Assembly: GCA_051016155.1 (NCBI GenBank)
Contig: CP136537.1
Span: forward strand, 434,001-498,000
Length of the DNA stretch: 64,000 nt
Direction of reading: 5' to 3'
Origin: RCC90-49c sp051016155
GTDB taxonomy: Bacteria > Bacteroidota > Bacteroidia > Cytophagales > Amoebophilaceae
Shown: positions 26,029 to 34,415 of the stretch, in pieces
How positions within the stretch are numbered: position 1 is the first letter of the stretch
How the letters are laid out: each line of letters begins with the position of its first letter
Notes under the pieces: generated by a model
Told to the model about the DNA's origin: nothing
The model's input: the letters and a program-made list of their open reading frames with translations, nothing else
Database searches by the model: none
Position numbers and translations under genes: made by a program

Positions 26029-26403
26029 TCACGATAAATTAGCCCATAAAGCAATACAGCGTATTTGAATGGCTGCCAGAAAGGAACTCGCCCTCTTGGC
26101 GTACCTAGTTGCTATACCACGCCAACGCTTGAAATATAAAAAAGCGGTCTCTACTAAATGACGCTTCTTGTAAGCCTCTTTATCATATGCACGACTTACA
26201 ATACGGTTTCTTTTAGAAGGTATGACTACATTCATCTTTTGATTTTTAGCTTGTCTTACTACCTGCTTGGTATCATATCCTCTCTCAGCAAGAAGCTGTT
26301 GGGCCGTCATACCAGTTAGCAATGGAGAAGCATACTTACAATCTGCCTCGGTACCTGACGTGATAATTGCTCGGAGCGGCATACCAGTCTCATCCACGGC
26401 CAA
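26029..26403 (-). CDS. IS5-family transposase, DDE part (second frame)
   Basis: Second reading frame of the transposase; coding continuity reaches back to about 26428. It reads NTKLHLAVDETGMPLRAI, LLAERGYDTKQVVRQA (second Asp) and KKRHLVETAFLYFKRWRGI (Glu), the DDE catalytic core of the DDE_Tnp_1 domain. It has no independent good start and is probably made as a fusion with the upstream frame through a -1 shift. Confidence 0.85.
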   Translation of the reverse strand: MAVDETGMPLRAIITSGTEADCKYASPLLTGMTAQQLLAERGYDTKQVVRQAKNQKMNVVIPSKRNRIVSRAYDKEAYKKRHLVETAFLYFKRWRGIATRYAKRASSFLAAIQIRCIALWANLS

Positions 26404-26417
26404 ATGTAGTTTGGTAT

Positions 26418-26858
26418 TCAGCCCCCTTTTGTACGGCCCATTGACTCATTGCCGCCCTGTGCTCCCGCTCCATGAGGATGTACCTTGATATGCGAAGCAT
26501 CTATGATCAACCATTCAAAATTATGATCTCCTCTGAGTGCTTCCAGGACAGCCTCCCAAGTGCCTTTATCTCGCCAACGAGAGAAACGACGATGCGTATT
26601 TTTCCAATCACCATAATTAGGGGGCAGATCTCTCCATGGAGACCCTGTTCTGAGCATCCAAAAAACGGCATTGATAAAGCCTCTATTATCTTTTGCTACA
26701 CCACCACGCATGCCTGTGCGACCCGGAAGTAAGGGTTCAAGTTTATACCAAACTTTATCGGAGATATCATGTCTTTTATAGGCTTCTATTGACTTCATTT
26801 TAAGCTCTTTGAAGGGGGTAATAAGTACATCAATATAGCATTTGTATTGTGACGACAA
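26418..26858 (-). CDS. IS5-family transposase, N-terminal part (first frame)
   Basis: First reading frame. MKSIEAYKRHDISDKVWYKL through PLLPGRTGMRGG, FWMLRTGSPWRDLPPNYGDW (DUF4096-type) and WLIIDASHIKVHPHGAG, which carries the first catalytic Asp. The frame ends TKGG-stop at an AAAAGGGGG run, where a -1 slip joins it to the DDE frame. The likely natural start is the ATG at about 26798 (MKSIEAY). Confidence 0.88.
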   Translation of the reverse strand: MSSQYKCYIDVLITPFKELKMKSIEAYKRHDISDKVWYKLEPLLPGRTGMRGGVAKDNRGFINAVFWMLRTGSPWRDLPPNYGDWKNTHRRFSRWRDKGTWEAVLEALRGDHNFEWLIIDASHIKVHPHGAGAQGGNESMGRTKGG

Positions 26859-26923
26859 TACCTAGCATACTCAGCGCGAATTATACTTTTCAGCCTAAAC
26901 ACAGTCAATTTTATCTAAACTGG

Positions 26924-27019
26924 GGGTGTTGAAAAACTCAGAAAGGGGCGTCTTGCAAGGCGCTAACTGGAGCCATAGAGCTTATTTTATGAGGAAAACA
27001 CGTGTTTTGCAACAGTCTC
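26924..27019 (+). repeat. Diverged MITE-like repeat M1
   Basis: The right end TGCAACAGTCTC (to 27019) is clear. The left end GGGTGTTGAAAAACTC is diverged, and the interior has CTTGCAAGGC. About 96 bp. Confidence 0.5.
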
Positions 27020-27074
27020 AATCTCTCTGCTGGCTTTTGATATAGTTCCATTAACGGGGTCATGGAAAGTTCAC

Positions 27075-27812
27075 TCAAGACTTTATCTTAGGCATTAATG
27101 TGCTCAGCCCGCCATCTACAGCCAGCACCTGACCTGTGATCCATTGATTCCTGGTATCCAGCAGAAATGTAACGGCTGCTGCTATGTCCTCTACCTTGCC
27201 TAGGCTACGCAATGCATGCATGGCTTCAGAAGCTTTTCGGCTGAACTCGTTCTGAGTCAACTTAGCTGTCATCTTGGTGGCGGTGAGTCCTGGAGCCACA
27301 ACGTTGAACCGAAGCTGGGCAGTAGCGTAAGTGGCAGCAGCCGACCGGGCCAAACTAATCAAGCCGCCTTTGGCAGCTGCAATGGCTTCGTGGTTAGCAA
27401 TGCCTTTGAGGGCTGCTCCAGAGGAGATTAGCACCACAGAGCCGCCAGCGTCAGTCATGTGTTTTCCTGCTGCCCTGACTGCAGCAAACCCTGTCGTTAG
27501 GTTGGCTTGCATAGTGCTCAGATACTCCTGCCAGGTAGTTAAGTGGGCAGGTTTCAGCAGCAGTGAGCCAGCACAACAGACCACTCCTTCCAGGCTTCCC
27601 AAGGCGTTTTTAGCAGCTGCAAAGGTCTGGTCTACTACTTCAAAGTCCGTAGCGTCTACTACACTGTATTGAGCGCCCAAGCGCGTAGCCAAGGCCTTGA
27701 CTTTTTCTTCATCCCTACCTGTGAGCCATAAATCATGACCTTCCTCACGCAAGCTGGTAGCCACTTGCGTGCCTAGGTCACTCGTTGCAGCTAAGAGGAG
27801 ATAATGGGCCAT
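27075..27812 (-). CDS. SDR-family oxidoreductase lacking the catalytic tyrosine
   Basis: 245 residues with a Rossmann fold: LLLAATSDLGTQVATSL (nucleotide-binding loop, unusual glycines), WLTGRDEEKV, VVCCAGSLLL (NAG-like), VVLISSGAAL (serine), NHEAIAAAKGGL and FNVVAPGLTATKM. The usual YxxxK reads I-A-A-A-K, so the catalytic tyrosine is replaced while the lysine remains. GQVLAVDGGLSTL ends the fold as usual. Activity may be altered; a small known SDR subgroup shares the HEAIAAAK wording. It lies 21 bp downstream of the EamA transporter on the same strand. Confidence 0.85.
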   Translation of the reverse strand: MAHYLLLAATSDLGTQVATSLREEGHDLWLTGRDEEKVKALATRLGAQYSVVDATDFEVVDQTFAAAKNALGSLEGVVCCAGSLLLKPAHLTTWQEYLSTMQANLTTGFAAVRAAGKHMTDAGGSVVLISSGAALKGIANHEAIAAAKGGLISLARSAAATYATAQLRFNVVAPGLTATKMTAKLTQNEFSRKASEAMHALRSLGKVEDIAAAVTFLLDTRNQWITGQVLAVDGGLSTLMPKIKS

Positions 27813-27833
27813 AGGGAGTGAAGTAATGAACTG

Positions 27834-28679
27834 TTAGATGTGCTCAAGCCGCACATTCATAAATGCAATGGAGCCTAAAATCATGCACGCGCCTGCATAG
27901 AACGTTGGATAAGGAACTTCGCCTAGTGCAACATAGGAAAAGATAGTCGCAAATACGGGTTCTAGCATCAGCAGCATGGCAATTTTAAAAGCCGTCAAAT
28001 AGCGCTGACAGTATACTTGTAGTCCAAAAGCAGCACAAGAGCAAAAAGAAGCACAGAACAGGATTGACTGCCAGGTGATGGGTTCCACTGGTACTTGAAT
28101 ATTACCGTCTAACAAAAAGGCAAAAGGGACTACCAGTAGTGCGACAACAACAAGTTGCATCAGCGTCAACACCAAAATACTTCCTTCCACTACATACTCA
28201 GACACTGCATTGATGTAAAAAGCCAAGATCAAAGCACAGGCTAGCGTGTAAAGCACACCGGCCTCCAAAACTAGACCATTACTTTGTGTGACTAAGCCCA
28301 AGCCAATGAGACATATTAGAGATACGGCTATGTCTGCAAGCTGAGGCAACTGTCGCTGCACAATGAGCTTGATCATAAGTACGAATACAATAGAAAAGCC
28401 AGTCAGAAAGGCAGACAACGAGGCGGTAATAGTCTCTAGGCCCAGTGTTTGAAAAAACATGATGCCCGTCATCAATACGCCTAACTTTGCTCCTCGTACA
28501 AAATCAAGATACTTAAAGGGAGTTCTCTCTAACATTAAGCTTGGTAGCATTAATACAGAAGCAAAAAGATATCTATAGAATAAAAAGGTGAGAGGAGAAA
28601 CGTCCTGTAGTGCCATCTTCGTAAATATGTAGCTGGCCCCCCAGAATATTGTCACAACAATCATGAGTAGTGTGGGCAT
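27834..28679 (-). CDS. EamA/DMT-family transporter
   Basis: 281 residues, about ten membrane helices in two EamA repeats. The N-terminus TIFWGASYIFTKMALQDVSP and the C-terminal repeat LMLEPVFATIFSYVALGE are family hallmarks. Exporters or importers of metabolites; substrate not predictable. Probably co-transcribed with the downstream SDR gene. Confidence 0.88.
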   Translation of the reverse strand: MPTLLMIVVTIFWGASYIFTKMALQDVSPLTFLFYRYLFASVLMLPSLMLERTPFKYLDFVRGAKLGVLMTGIMFFQTLGLETITASLSAFLTGFSIVFVLMIKLIVQRQLPQLADIAVSLICLIGLGLVTQSNGLVLEAGVLYTLACALILAFYINAVSEYVVEGSILVLTLMQLVVVALLVVPFAFLLDGNIQVPVEPITWQSILFCASFCSCAAFGLQVYCQRYLTAFKIAMLLMLEPVFATIFSYVALGEVPYPTFYAGACMILGSIAFMNVRLEHI

Positions 28680-28848
28680 AGACTGGTTGCGTGTAATGTA
28701 AGTATGAGATAGATTTCCATTTTAACTGCGGCCGAAATTATATCCAACAATTTCCACTAACAAGTAAATAGGCCATCATTATGCTACTTTTTGCTCCCAA
28801 CCCTGCAATATTTTAGTTTTGCTGTCCCTAATTGATCATCAACTATCC

Positions 28849-28874
28849 ACCTAGCCAAAAATAGCTGGCTAGGT
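28849..28874. other. 9-bp perfect inverted repeat upstream of peroxiredoxin
   Basis: ACCTAGCCA (28849-28857) and TGGCTAGGT (28866-28874) form a perfect stem with an 8-base loop, 120 bp before the peroxiredoxin ATG. It has no T tract, so it is more likely an operator or mRNA structure than a terminator. The remaining 28680-28993 shows no gene. Confidence 0.4.
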
Positions 28875-28993
28875 AGAAGCAAAAAATAAGGTAGAATATA
28901 GACAAATATTGCATGGTAAGCAATGACTAATTTAAGTTAGGTAGAGACAACCATTTTCTCAAATTATTTATTTCTGACGCTAAAAAAATTATT

Positions 28994-29635
28994 ATGGCTC
29001 TAATCGGAAAAAGTGCGCCCATGTTCAACGCTCCTGCTATTATTGATGGAAAAACGATTGTACACAATTTCTCGTTGACACAATTCATCGGGCATAAAGC
29101 AGTGCTTTTCTTCTTTTATCCCAAAGATTTCACTTTTGTTTGCCCCACTGAGCTCATCGCCTTTCAGGAGAGACTGAACGAGTTTGAACAAAAAGGGGTG
29201 GCCGTGGTAGGCTGCTCCACAGACACAGAAGAGACACACCTAGCTTGGTTAAACACGCCCAGAGCTCAAGGAGGGATACAAGGGGTTACCTATCCTGTCG
29301 TTGCTGACACTAGTAAGGTCATTGCTGCCAATTATGGCGTACTCGGAGGTACTTGGGCTTACGATGAGCAAGACAATATGGTATTTCAGGGGATTCCTGT
29401 GGCCTACAGAGGAGCTTTCTTTATCGATAAGCAAGGCATTGTAAGGCAAGAGACTATCAATGATTTACCCCTAGGGAGAAGTGTGGATGAGATGCTACGC
29501 ATCATCGACATGTGGCAACACGTAGAACAGTTTGGAGAGGTGTGCCCTGCTAACTGGAAAGAAGGACAAAAAGCGATGGAGCCTACCCGAGAAGGTGTAG
29601 CCACTTACTTGAGCCAACATACAAATCAAGCATAA
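28994..29635 (+). CDS. Typical 2-Cys peroxiredoxin (AhpC/TSA type)
   Basis: 213 residues. The peroxidatic cysteine is in FTFVCPTELIAFQ (residues about 48-60) and the resolving cysteine in GEVCPANWKEGQ (about 176-187). It reduces hydrogen peroxide and organic peroxides with a thiol donor. Full length, ATG start, in an AT-rich start context. No reductase (AhpF/TrxB) is adjacent. Confidence 0.95.
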   Translation: MALIGKSAPMFNAPAIIDGKTIVHNFSLTQFIGHKAVLFFFYPKDFTFVCPTELIAFQERLNEFEQKGVAVVGCSTDTEETHLAWLNTPRAQGGIQGVTYPVVADTSKVIAANYGVLGGTWAYDEQDNMVFQGIPVAYRGAFFIDKQGIVRQETINDLPLGRSVDEMLRIIDMWQHVEQFGEVCPANWKEGQKAMEPTREGVATYLSQHTNQA

Positions 29636-29915
29636 TACTAGGGACGTCTTGTGGCCCTGCAAACAAGAAAGCCGACGAGTAGTTCCCAATCCCTGTGCAA
29701 AAAGATGGTTACTTTGCATAGCAGCTCTTTAGTGTGTTTTCAGCAGATTTTATATACTGCATTCCTTCTCTTCTATCCAATGCAAAATCTCTATGAAAGT
29801 TTGTATATTTAACTAAAAACAGTTATCTAGCACTTCTCCTCGGCGAGCCTGGAGGTTGGCCAGCGATCAAGTATATTTCATTAATCCATAATCAAGTACT
29901 CTAGGCTTTTTGACT

Positions 29916-29944
29916 GGCATCGAGAAGAGGGCCTTCTCGATGCC
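29916..29944 (+). other. 12-bp perfect hairpin in the leader of the ATP/ADP translocase
   Basis: GGCATCGAGAAG (29916-29927) pairs perfectly with CTTCTCGATGCC (29933-29944) around the loop AGGGC, 30 bp before the preferred ATG at 29975. No T run follows. It may act on the mRNA leader. The rest of 29636-29915 shows no gene. Confidence 0.55.
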
Positions 29945-29974
29945 TCGTTGTTTCTAGCCACAAAACCAACTACT

Positions 29975-31444
29975 ATGAAAGAGAATTCAGAGTTCGGATC
30001 CTTACGACGTATCTTATTTCCTATCCATCAGAGTGAATTGAGGAAGTTCCTCCCTCTGACGCTGATTTTTTTTATGATATCTTTCAACTACTCTACACTC
30101 AGAAGTTTGAAGGACATGTATCTCCTCAGGTACACAGGGGCAGAGGTAATTTATTATCTCAAGCTCTTTGGCGTAACGCCTGGGATCATTCTACTGACCA
30201 TTATTTACAGTAGAATCAGTAAGGTCACAGACAGGGATAGCAGATTCAATGCAGTGATTGCTTACTTTCTGGTCTTCTTTGGCCTCTCTTATTTTCTCTT
30301 CATTCCTCATCTAGCCACTCTACAGCTCAACAGCATAGCTGACAGCCTCAATACGAGTCTACCTAGCTTAAAAGGTCTCTGGGAAGCCATCAGATATTGG
30401 CCTTTGTCTCTGTTTTATATTAATGCTGAAGCATGGGGCACTATGGCGCTAGGAGTGCTTTTCTGGACTTTTGTCAACGAAATTACCAACGTAGAGCAGT
30501 CCAGAAGATTTTACAGCTTCCTATCTTTGGGAGCAGCAGCAGGAGGTATCCTAGCAGGCACTATGCTTAAACTCTTCAAAGAAGATATCAACCTTGTCTT
30601 GGGGCTTGGATTAGGGCTTATTACTACATTGATGATAGTATACAACGTCTTTGCCTATGACATCAAAAAACATCCAGAACTCTATCAGGTAGAGAAGAAA
30701 CCTAAAAAGAAGAAAGAAAAGCTATCCTTTGTAGAATCTTTCAAATTCCTAGCTAAGTCTCAGTACCTAGCCCTGATTGCTACACTAGTGATTGCCTATG
30801 GCGCAGTAGTCAGCTTGTTTGAGTCAGTATGGAAAGCAAAAATAAAAGCCCTAACAAGCGGAGATGCAAGCATGTTGGCAGACATATATGGCAATCAAGG
30901 CATCTGGAGTGGTATCGTTTCCCTCTTTTTCATCATTTTTCTGTCAGCTCCTATCATGAATAGAGGCTGGCGTTTTGCAGCCTCTGTTACACCAGTAGTA
31001 ACACTCATAGCAACGGTTGTATTCTTTTCTTTCCTATATTTTCAGGAATCTCTAAGTGGTGTAACAGCGTTTTTGAATACGAGTCCATTGTCTCTGGCAG
31101 TGACTTTTGGGCTCATCAATGTAGTGTTCATCAAAGCAGTTAAGTATATTCTGTTTGATCCCACCAAAGAGCGTGCCTACATCCCACTCGATGAGGAGTC
31201 CAAAGTACGAGGAAAGGCAGCAGTAGACGGAGTAGGCTCACGGTTAGGAAAAAGTCTAGGCTCTTTGATATTAACGACCTTCCTAGTACCTGTGATGGGC
31301 TCTATAGACAATGCTCAGTACCTTATTTTCTTCATTATAGTGATACTGTTGATGCTTTGGCTGAGAGCAGTTAACAAACTCAGCGTCCTATTTGAGCAGC
31401 GTACGGAAGAAAAAGAAGCCGAAGAAGAACAAGCTGCTGCGTAA
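29975..31444 (+). CDS. NTT-family nucleotide (ATP/ADP) translocase
   Basis: 489 residues with about 11-12 membrane helices. Family marks: FNYSTLRSLKDMYLLRYTGA near the N-terminus, the central charged loop KKPKKKKEKL, and KYILFDPTKERAYIPLDEES followed by KVRGKAAVDG in the last third. These proteins exchange host ATP for bacterial ADP, or import nucleotides, in Chlamydiae, Rickettsiae and Amoebophilus-like symbionts. Exact substrate cannot be told from sequence. The frame extends to a TTG at 29948; the ATG at 29975 is preferred. A clear terminator follows. Confidence 0.94.
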   Translation: MKENSEFGSLRRILFPIHQSELRKFLPLTLIFFMISFNYSTLRSLKDMYLLRYTGAEVIYYLKLFGVTPGIILLTIIYSRISKVTDRDSRFNAVIAYFLVFFGLSYFLFIPHLATLQLNSIADSLNTSLPSLKGLWEAIRYWPLSLFYINAEAWGTMALGVLFWTFVNEITNVEQSRRFYSFLSLGAAAGGILAGTMLKLFKEDINLVLGLGLGLITTLMIVYNVFAYDIKKHPELYQVEKKPKKKKEKLSFVESFKFLAKSQYLALIATLVIAYGAVVSLFESVWKAKIKALTSGDASMLADIYGNQGIWSGIVSLFFIIFLSAPIMNRGWRFAASVTPVVTLIATVVFFSFLYFQESLSGVTAFLNTSPLSLAVTFGLINVVFIKAVKYILFDPTKERAYIPLDEESKVRGKAAVDGVGSRLGKSLGSLILTTFLVPVMGSIDNAQYLIFFIIVILLMLWLRAVNKLSVLFEQRTEEKEAEEEQAAA

Positions 31445-31477
31445 AATCAGGAAAGCACAGTAAAAAAGCAGTAGAGA

Positions 31478-31508
31478 AGCCCAGTACAAAAAATACTGGG
31501 CTTTTTTT
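31478..31508 (+). terminator. Rho-independent terminator of the translocase gene
   Basis: AGCCCAGTA (31478-31486) and TACTGGGCT (31494-31502) form a perfect stem followed by seven T. Confidence 0.93.
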
Positions 31509-31610
31509 ATTGCCCTTCTTTCAAAACCCTTAAGAGGGGCGCTTAGGGGGAGTTAATAATCGATGCATACCTCACCTATCTGATTTCTTAGTAAGAAAAT
31601 GCCTCAATAA

Positions 31611-32585
31611 TCAAAGTGGCGCTGTATAGAGGACATGTAGTAAGGTCTCCCCTACTGCCTGCAGTGTTGGCAGGTCAATGAGCTGCAGATTATCCGCATG
31701 CGTGTGATGGTATGCTTTAAAAACTTGGTCAGCAGTAGGCCAATGATCGATAATGGCCACCATAGGAATGCGAGCCAACTGGTTCACAAACAAATGGTCA
31801 TCTAAGATAAGGCCCTGACTATCTTGCGGAATAAAATACCGTCCATGGCCTAGCTTTTGGGCCGCTGCCCAAATTTTTTTGACTAGTCCAGCCGCATAGT
31901 ACATCGAGTAGCGCTCTCGATAAAAAGTAGCGGTATGTGCTCCCACCATATCAAGCAATATCCCATAAGCAGCCGTATAGCGAGGAACTGGTGGATGTGA
32001 GACCCAGTGCTGTGCCCCTAGACACCAATAGATGGCTGCATCGTCAGTAGGGGCCGTCTCGTGTGGCGCGCCATCATCTTCCCCATCGAACAAAACAATG
32101 TCTACACCGATGTCTGTAAGTAGATTTTGTCCTAGCACCTGCGCTATCGCTAGCAGCACCCCTACCCCACTGGCCCCATCGTTGGCCCCGTCGATGGGCT
32201 GTGTAGGGTGCACTGTATCTTTGTCTGCCAAAGGCCGCGTGTCCCAATGGGCTGCTAGTAGTATTCTTTTCGAGCACGTAGGATTAAAACGCGCCATAAT
32301 GTTTTGTAGCTGCAGCATTTGTCCATCAAATGCCTGGGCCTGAAAGCGCTGCACATGCACTTGTCCCCCTAGCGCTGCCAGCTCTTGCTGTAAGTAGGTT
32401 CCACACAGACGATGCGCTGCTGTGTTGGGCACTCTAGAGCCGAAACTGACTTGCTTTTGGATGTATTGATAGGCAACAGCTGCATCAAAGGGGGGAACAC
32501 TATTTGGTTGCGCTTGGCCATAGCCAATAGCAGAGCTACCTAAGCCTAGCCAGCCAATAAGGACCACAGAGGTAAATGTTTTCAT
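31611..32585 (-). CDS. Secreted M28 peptidase / glutaminyl cyclase-like protein
   Basis: 324 residues with a signal peptide (VVLIGWLGLGSSAIGYGQA). Zinc-site motifs: ILLAAHWDTRPLAD, GANDGASGVGVLL, LFDGEDDGA and a final His in AYHHTHADN. The overall order and the tryptophan-rich HWDTRP match glutaminyl-peptide cyclotransferases, which are M28 relatives that convert N-terminal Gln to pyroglutamate. Periplasmic or secreted. Peptidase and cyclase are both possible. Confidence 0.88.
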   Translation of the reverse strand: MKTFTSVVLIGWLGLGSSAIGYGQAQPNSVPPFDAAVAYQYIQKQVSFGSRVPNTAAHRLCGTYLQQELAALGGQVHVQRFQAQAFDGQMLQLQNIMARFNPTCSKRILLAAHWDTRPLADKDTVHPTQPIDGANDGASGVGVLLAIAQVLGQNLLTDIGVDIVLFDGEDDGAPHETAPTDDAAIYWCLGAQHWVSHPPVPRYTAAYGILLDMVGAHTATFYRERYSMYYAAGLVKKIWAAAQKLGHGRYFIPQDSQGLILDDHLFVNQLARIPMVAIIDHWPTADQVFKAYHHTHADNLQLIDLPTLQAVGETLLHVLYTAPL

Positions 32586-32831
32586 AAGAATTCAATATTT
32601 ATGCAATAATGCGCTATGTAAGCCAGGCGCAGGGCTAAGCTTGGTAGGACTTTTGGAAAACCAAGGGGTAGCTGTTTTATTCACAGGCGAAAAAAGCGCT
32701 TTTGCTTAGCTTTACCAAGCTAGGAGTGGGTTAGGCTGTGTACACGCTCGCGCCCAAATATCAGAGGTATTTTACAGAGCGCAGACACACCCAAAGTGCC
32801 TATCTCTTCCAAAAATTTTCACTTCTTCCTC

Positions 32832-32972
32832 TACCTGTTATACTAGATCACGACTTTGGCTTTGAACATCTCTTTCAAGAACCTGACGACGGTATTTTGT
32901 AATGCCCACCTTGTGTACTGTTATAAGGAAGAGACACGGCAAAGACTTATGCTGAAAGCGCTTAGTTTTAAC
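32832..32972 (-). mobile_element. Remnant of an IS200-type element
   Basis: The complement encodes HKVGITKYRRQVLERDVQ then SQSRDLV-stop, matching the N-terminal part of the transposase at 4763 (WVTKYRYHVLKGDVQ...RDLIQQ). ATGCTGAAAGCGCTTAG at 32949-32965 is a decayed version of that element's end hairpin. The rest of 32586-32998 holds no gene. Confidence 0.6.
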
Positions 32973-32999
32973 CAGCAATGGAGGCTGAATGAAAATATC

Positions 33000-33062
33000 T
33001 TAATGAACAAATGAATCAATTAGACAAACAATCAAATGACCCAATAAACAAATAATCTACAC
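33000..33062 (+). repeat. Octamer leader array
   Basis: Units such as TGAACAAA, CAATCAAA, TGACCCAA and TAAACAAATAATC run up to the ATG at 33063. Confidence 0.6.
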
Positions 33063-34076
33063 ATGCATCTTATCATCCCTATGGCAGGCAAGGGCAAGCG
33101 CATGCGGCCGCATACCCTTACCACACCCAAGCCGCTGATTCCTATTGCGGGCAAGCCCATTGTGGCGCGTCTGATAGAAGAGATTCATGCCGCCTGTGTC
33201 CTCCCCATCCATACCATTGGCTTTGTAGTGAACGAGCTCGCAGCAGACGTCCAGGCACAGCTCACACAGATGGCCCACGACATAGGGGCACAAGCCAGGT
33301 TCTATGAGCAACACGAGGCGCAAGGGACAGCCCATGCAGTGCTTTGTGCTGCAGAGCTTCTGCACGGCCCAGTGATTGTGGCCTTTGCCGACACGCTCTT
33401 CAAAAGCACCTTTACCCTAGATACTGCTCAGGAAAGTATCATATGGGTCAAGCAGATAGAAAATCCAGCTGCTTTTGGCGTGGTTAAGCTCAATGCACAA
33501 GGCCAAGTGACAGGCTTTGTAGAAAAGCCTCAAAGTTTTGTCTCTGATTTGGCCCTCATCGGTATATACTATTTTAAGGAAGGTGCTCAACTGCGCCGAG
33601 CCCTTCAGCAACTAGTCGATCAGCGCTTACAAAAGGAGGGTGAATATCAGCTCACAGCTGCGCTAGAGGCCATGGTCCAAGCAGGGGTTCATTTTACTAC
33701 ACAGGCTGTGGAAGAATGGTTAGACTGTGGCAATAAGGAGGCCACCATCCATACGAACCAGCGTTTCTTGACATTTCTACAAGAGGACAAGGATTTGATT
33801 GCCCCAACTGCACAACTGCAAGACAGTGTAGTGATCCCACCTGTGTATATAGGCGAGCAAGTGGTGGTCAAAAACACTGTCTTAGGCCCTTATGTCTCTG
33901 TAGGGAGCCACACTTGTATTGAAGATGCTCGCATACAAAACAGCATCATTCAAACGCATAGTGTCCTTAAGAACGCGACCTTAAAAAACTCGATGCTAGG
34001 CAACCACGTTCATCTTACGGGCAAAAATGCTGCACTAAGCATAGGAGACTATGCTACCATTATGAGTGATCAGTAA
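33063..34076 (+). CDS. Sugar-1-phosphate nucleotidyltransferase
   Basis: 337 residues. The N-terminal NTP-transferase domain begins HLIIPMAGKGKRMRPHTLT (G-x-G-x-R-x-x-P loop) and continues with PKPLIPIAGKPIV, VAFADTLF (metal Asp) and FVEKP. A C-terminal left-handed beta-helix follows from about residue 250 (VVIPPVYIGEQVVVKNTVLG). It activates a sugar phosphate with an NTP, as in RmlA or GlmU/mannose-1-P guanylyltransferase-type enzymes; which sugar is not predictable. The leader is an octamer array. Confidence 0.87.
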   Translation: MHLIIPMAGKGKRMRPHTLTTPKPLIPIAGKPIVARLIEEIHAACVLPIHTIGFVVNELAADVQAQLTQMAHDIGAQARFYEQHEAQGTAHAVLCAAELLHGPVIVAFADTLFKSTFTLDTAQESIIWVKQIENPAAFGVVKLNAQGQVTGFVEKPQSFVSDLALIGIYYFKEGAQLRRALQQLVDQRLQKEGEYQLTAALEAMVQAGVHFTTQAVEEWLDCGNKEATIHTNQRFLTFLQEDKDLIAPTAQLQDSVVIPPVYIGEQVVVKNTVLGPYVSVGSHTCIEDARIQNSIIQTHSVLKNATLKNSMLGNHVHLTGKNAALSIGDYATIMSDQ

Positions 34077-34178
34077 AAGAATATGCAGCGAGATTATTGC
34101 ATTTTTGGGTGGATTTATTCATTGGATGATTGAGTAATTTTGTGATTTAAGACGGCTTTATGAGCTATAAGATAGTCT

Positions 34179-34280
34179 GAGGCTATTGCAAAATGTACCC
34201 AATATTCTGATAGGACTTGAAAAAATGCTTTTACAGGCCCAGAGGAACCTTTAAAATCACTCAATAATGCAATTGGCCTC
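34179..34280 (-). repeat. MITE-like repeat M1
   Basis: 102 bp. Terminus GAGGCTATTGCAAAATGTAC on the left and TGCAATTGGCCTC on the right, which are imperfect inverted repeats. Flanks AGTCT and AGCCT differ at one position and may be a decayed target duplication. Confidence 0.75.
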
Positions 34281-34329
34281 AGCCTATTTAGAAAGCTTAG
34301 CAACGTTTTTAGGACTACTTTATAATCAC

Positions 34330-34415
34330 CTCGCATTGTTCAAGGGGCCAATCACTCAAGGCAACCGAATCGCAAAAGCACTCAATTGAAAAATCATTCA
34401 ATAAGCAAAATACGT
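34330..34415 (+). repeat. Octamer array before the DUF4292 gene
   Basis: Units CAATCACTCAAGGCAACC and AATCATTCAATAAGCA lead into the coding region. The frame is open through part of it, giving a repeat-derived KNHSISKI if the TTG at 34386 is used. Confidence 0.5.

Larger units (their letters stand above)
26020..26861 (-). mobile_element. IS5-family insertion sequence (IS427-like)
   Basis: An 842-bp element with terminal inverted repeats ATAGTGTCGTCACGATA (left) and, on the complement of the right end, GTATTGTCGTCACAATA. CTAG flanks it on both sides (26016-26019 and 26862-26865), a typical YTAR target duplication. It encodes a two-frame DDE transposase. Confidence 0.88.
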
